Positions 5,006 through 5,166 of a stretch of 5,166 nucleotides of DNA are shown piece after piece. Every line of letters begins with the position of its first letter. Position 1 is the stretch's first letter. The notes beneath the pieces were generated by a model. The model was not told the DNA's origin. It did no database searches and saw only the letters and a list, made by a program, of their open reading frames with translations. Both the position numbers and the translations under genes were made by a program. Where the stretch lies: the NCBI GenBank assembly GCA_030151865.1, contig JASLCK010000313.1, positions 1 through 5,166 on the forward strand, written 5' to 3'. Source of the DNA: Rhodospirillaceae bacterium. GTDB taxonomy: Bacteria; Pseudomonadota; Alphaproteobacteria; Rhodospirillales; Magnetospirillaceae.

Positions 5006-5166
5006 ATGTGGGGTAAACAGGTCTCTTCCCGTGGTGGGGAAGGGCCGCAGCGGGCTTTGGGCAAACCCATATTCAACCGCGACCTGCAGGGCGTCCTGAA
5101 ACGGGCGTTATCCAACCCTGCCTTCGCGGCCCATTGGCATGCGCCAAGCGATGCCGGGTTTCGCCC
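5006..5166 (+). CDS. Start of an unrecognised gene, cut by the right window edge
   Basis: An open frame runs from the ATG at 5006 to the window end: 53 codons without a stop, starting MWGKQVSSRGGEGPQRALGK. The same frame has an earlier ATG at 4949 (MLSCPWGQHSFRQRIQRLG...), so the true start is uncertain. Neither has a strong Shine-Dalgarno. The second half shows mostly G or C at third positions, as in real genes here, while 4949-5005 does not, so I prefer 5006. No signal peptide, membrane helix or known motif is visible; the segment is basic at first and then has VLKRALSNPAFAAHWHAPSD. I do not recognise the protein. The opposite-strand frame over 4900-5115 looks like a shadow of it. Confidence 0.45.
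   Translation, partial: MWGKQVSSRGGEGPQRALGKPIFNRDLQGVLKRALSNPAFAAHWHAPSDAGFR

Noticed and set aside
4900..5115. Minus-strand open frame of 71 codons at the right edge
   Set aside because: It has no motif and a Cys/Pro/Arg-rich composition typical of shadows; the plus-strand frame has better third-position bias.

Overview
The window looks like part of a GC-rich alphaproteobacterial chromosome. The protein sequences and the style of the locus recall Rhodospirillales such as Magnetospirillum, but that placement is an inference. Most of it is a vitamin B12 (cobalamin) uptake locus. To its right lie a decayed insertion sequence, a small acetyltransferase gene and the start of an unrecognised gene.

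Left part (1-1116, read leftward): a divergent promoter region at about 1130-1205 drives a minus-strand transcript. It starts with a cobalamin riboswitch (about 920-1116), continues through a leader of about 190 nt, and then encodes an uncharacterised 193-residue cytosolic protein (146-727). That gene overlaps by 16 bp the start of a periplasmic B12-binding protein of the BtuF type (1-161), which runs off the left edge.

Centre (1176-3459, read rightward): a second cobalamin riboswitch (about 1215-1374) precedes btuB (start at 1504, not at the upstream in-frame ATG inside the riboswitch), a TonB-dependent outer-membrane B12 receptor. A perfect 7-bp hairpin at 1471-1495 covers half of the btuB Shine-Dalgarno, which suggests translational control. 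Both arms would be shut down when B12 is plentiful. BtuB brings B12 across the outer membrane, BtuF takes it in the periplasm, and the inner-membrane permease and ATPase are not seen and may lie left of the window. The 193-residue protein shares the riboswitch and so is a candidate new player in B12 handling.

Right part (3460-5166): a 782-bp remnant of an IS3-family element (3549-4330) keeps both terminal inverted repeats. Its orfA and orfB carry several frameshifts, and a deletion has removed the whole DDE catalytic core. It ends 11 bp from the stop codon of a minus-strand GNAT acetyltransferase gene (4342-4767). Beyond that is an intergenic stretch with two short inverted repeats, then the start of a plus-strand ORF I do not recognise, cut by the window edge.

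I saw no tRNA, rRNA or CRISPR array.
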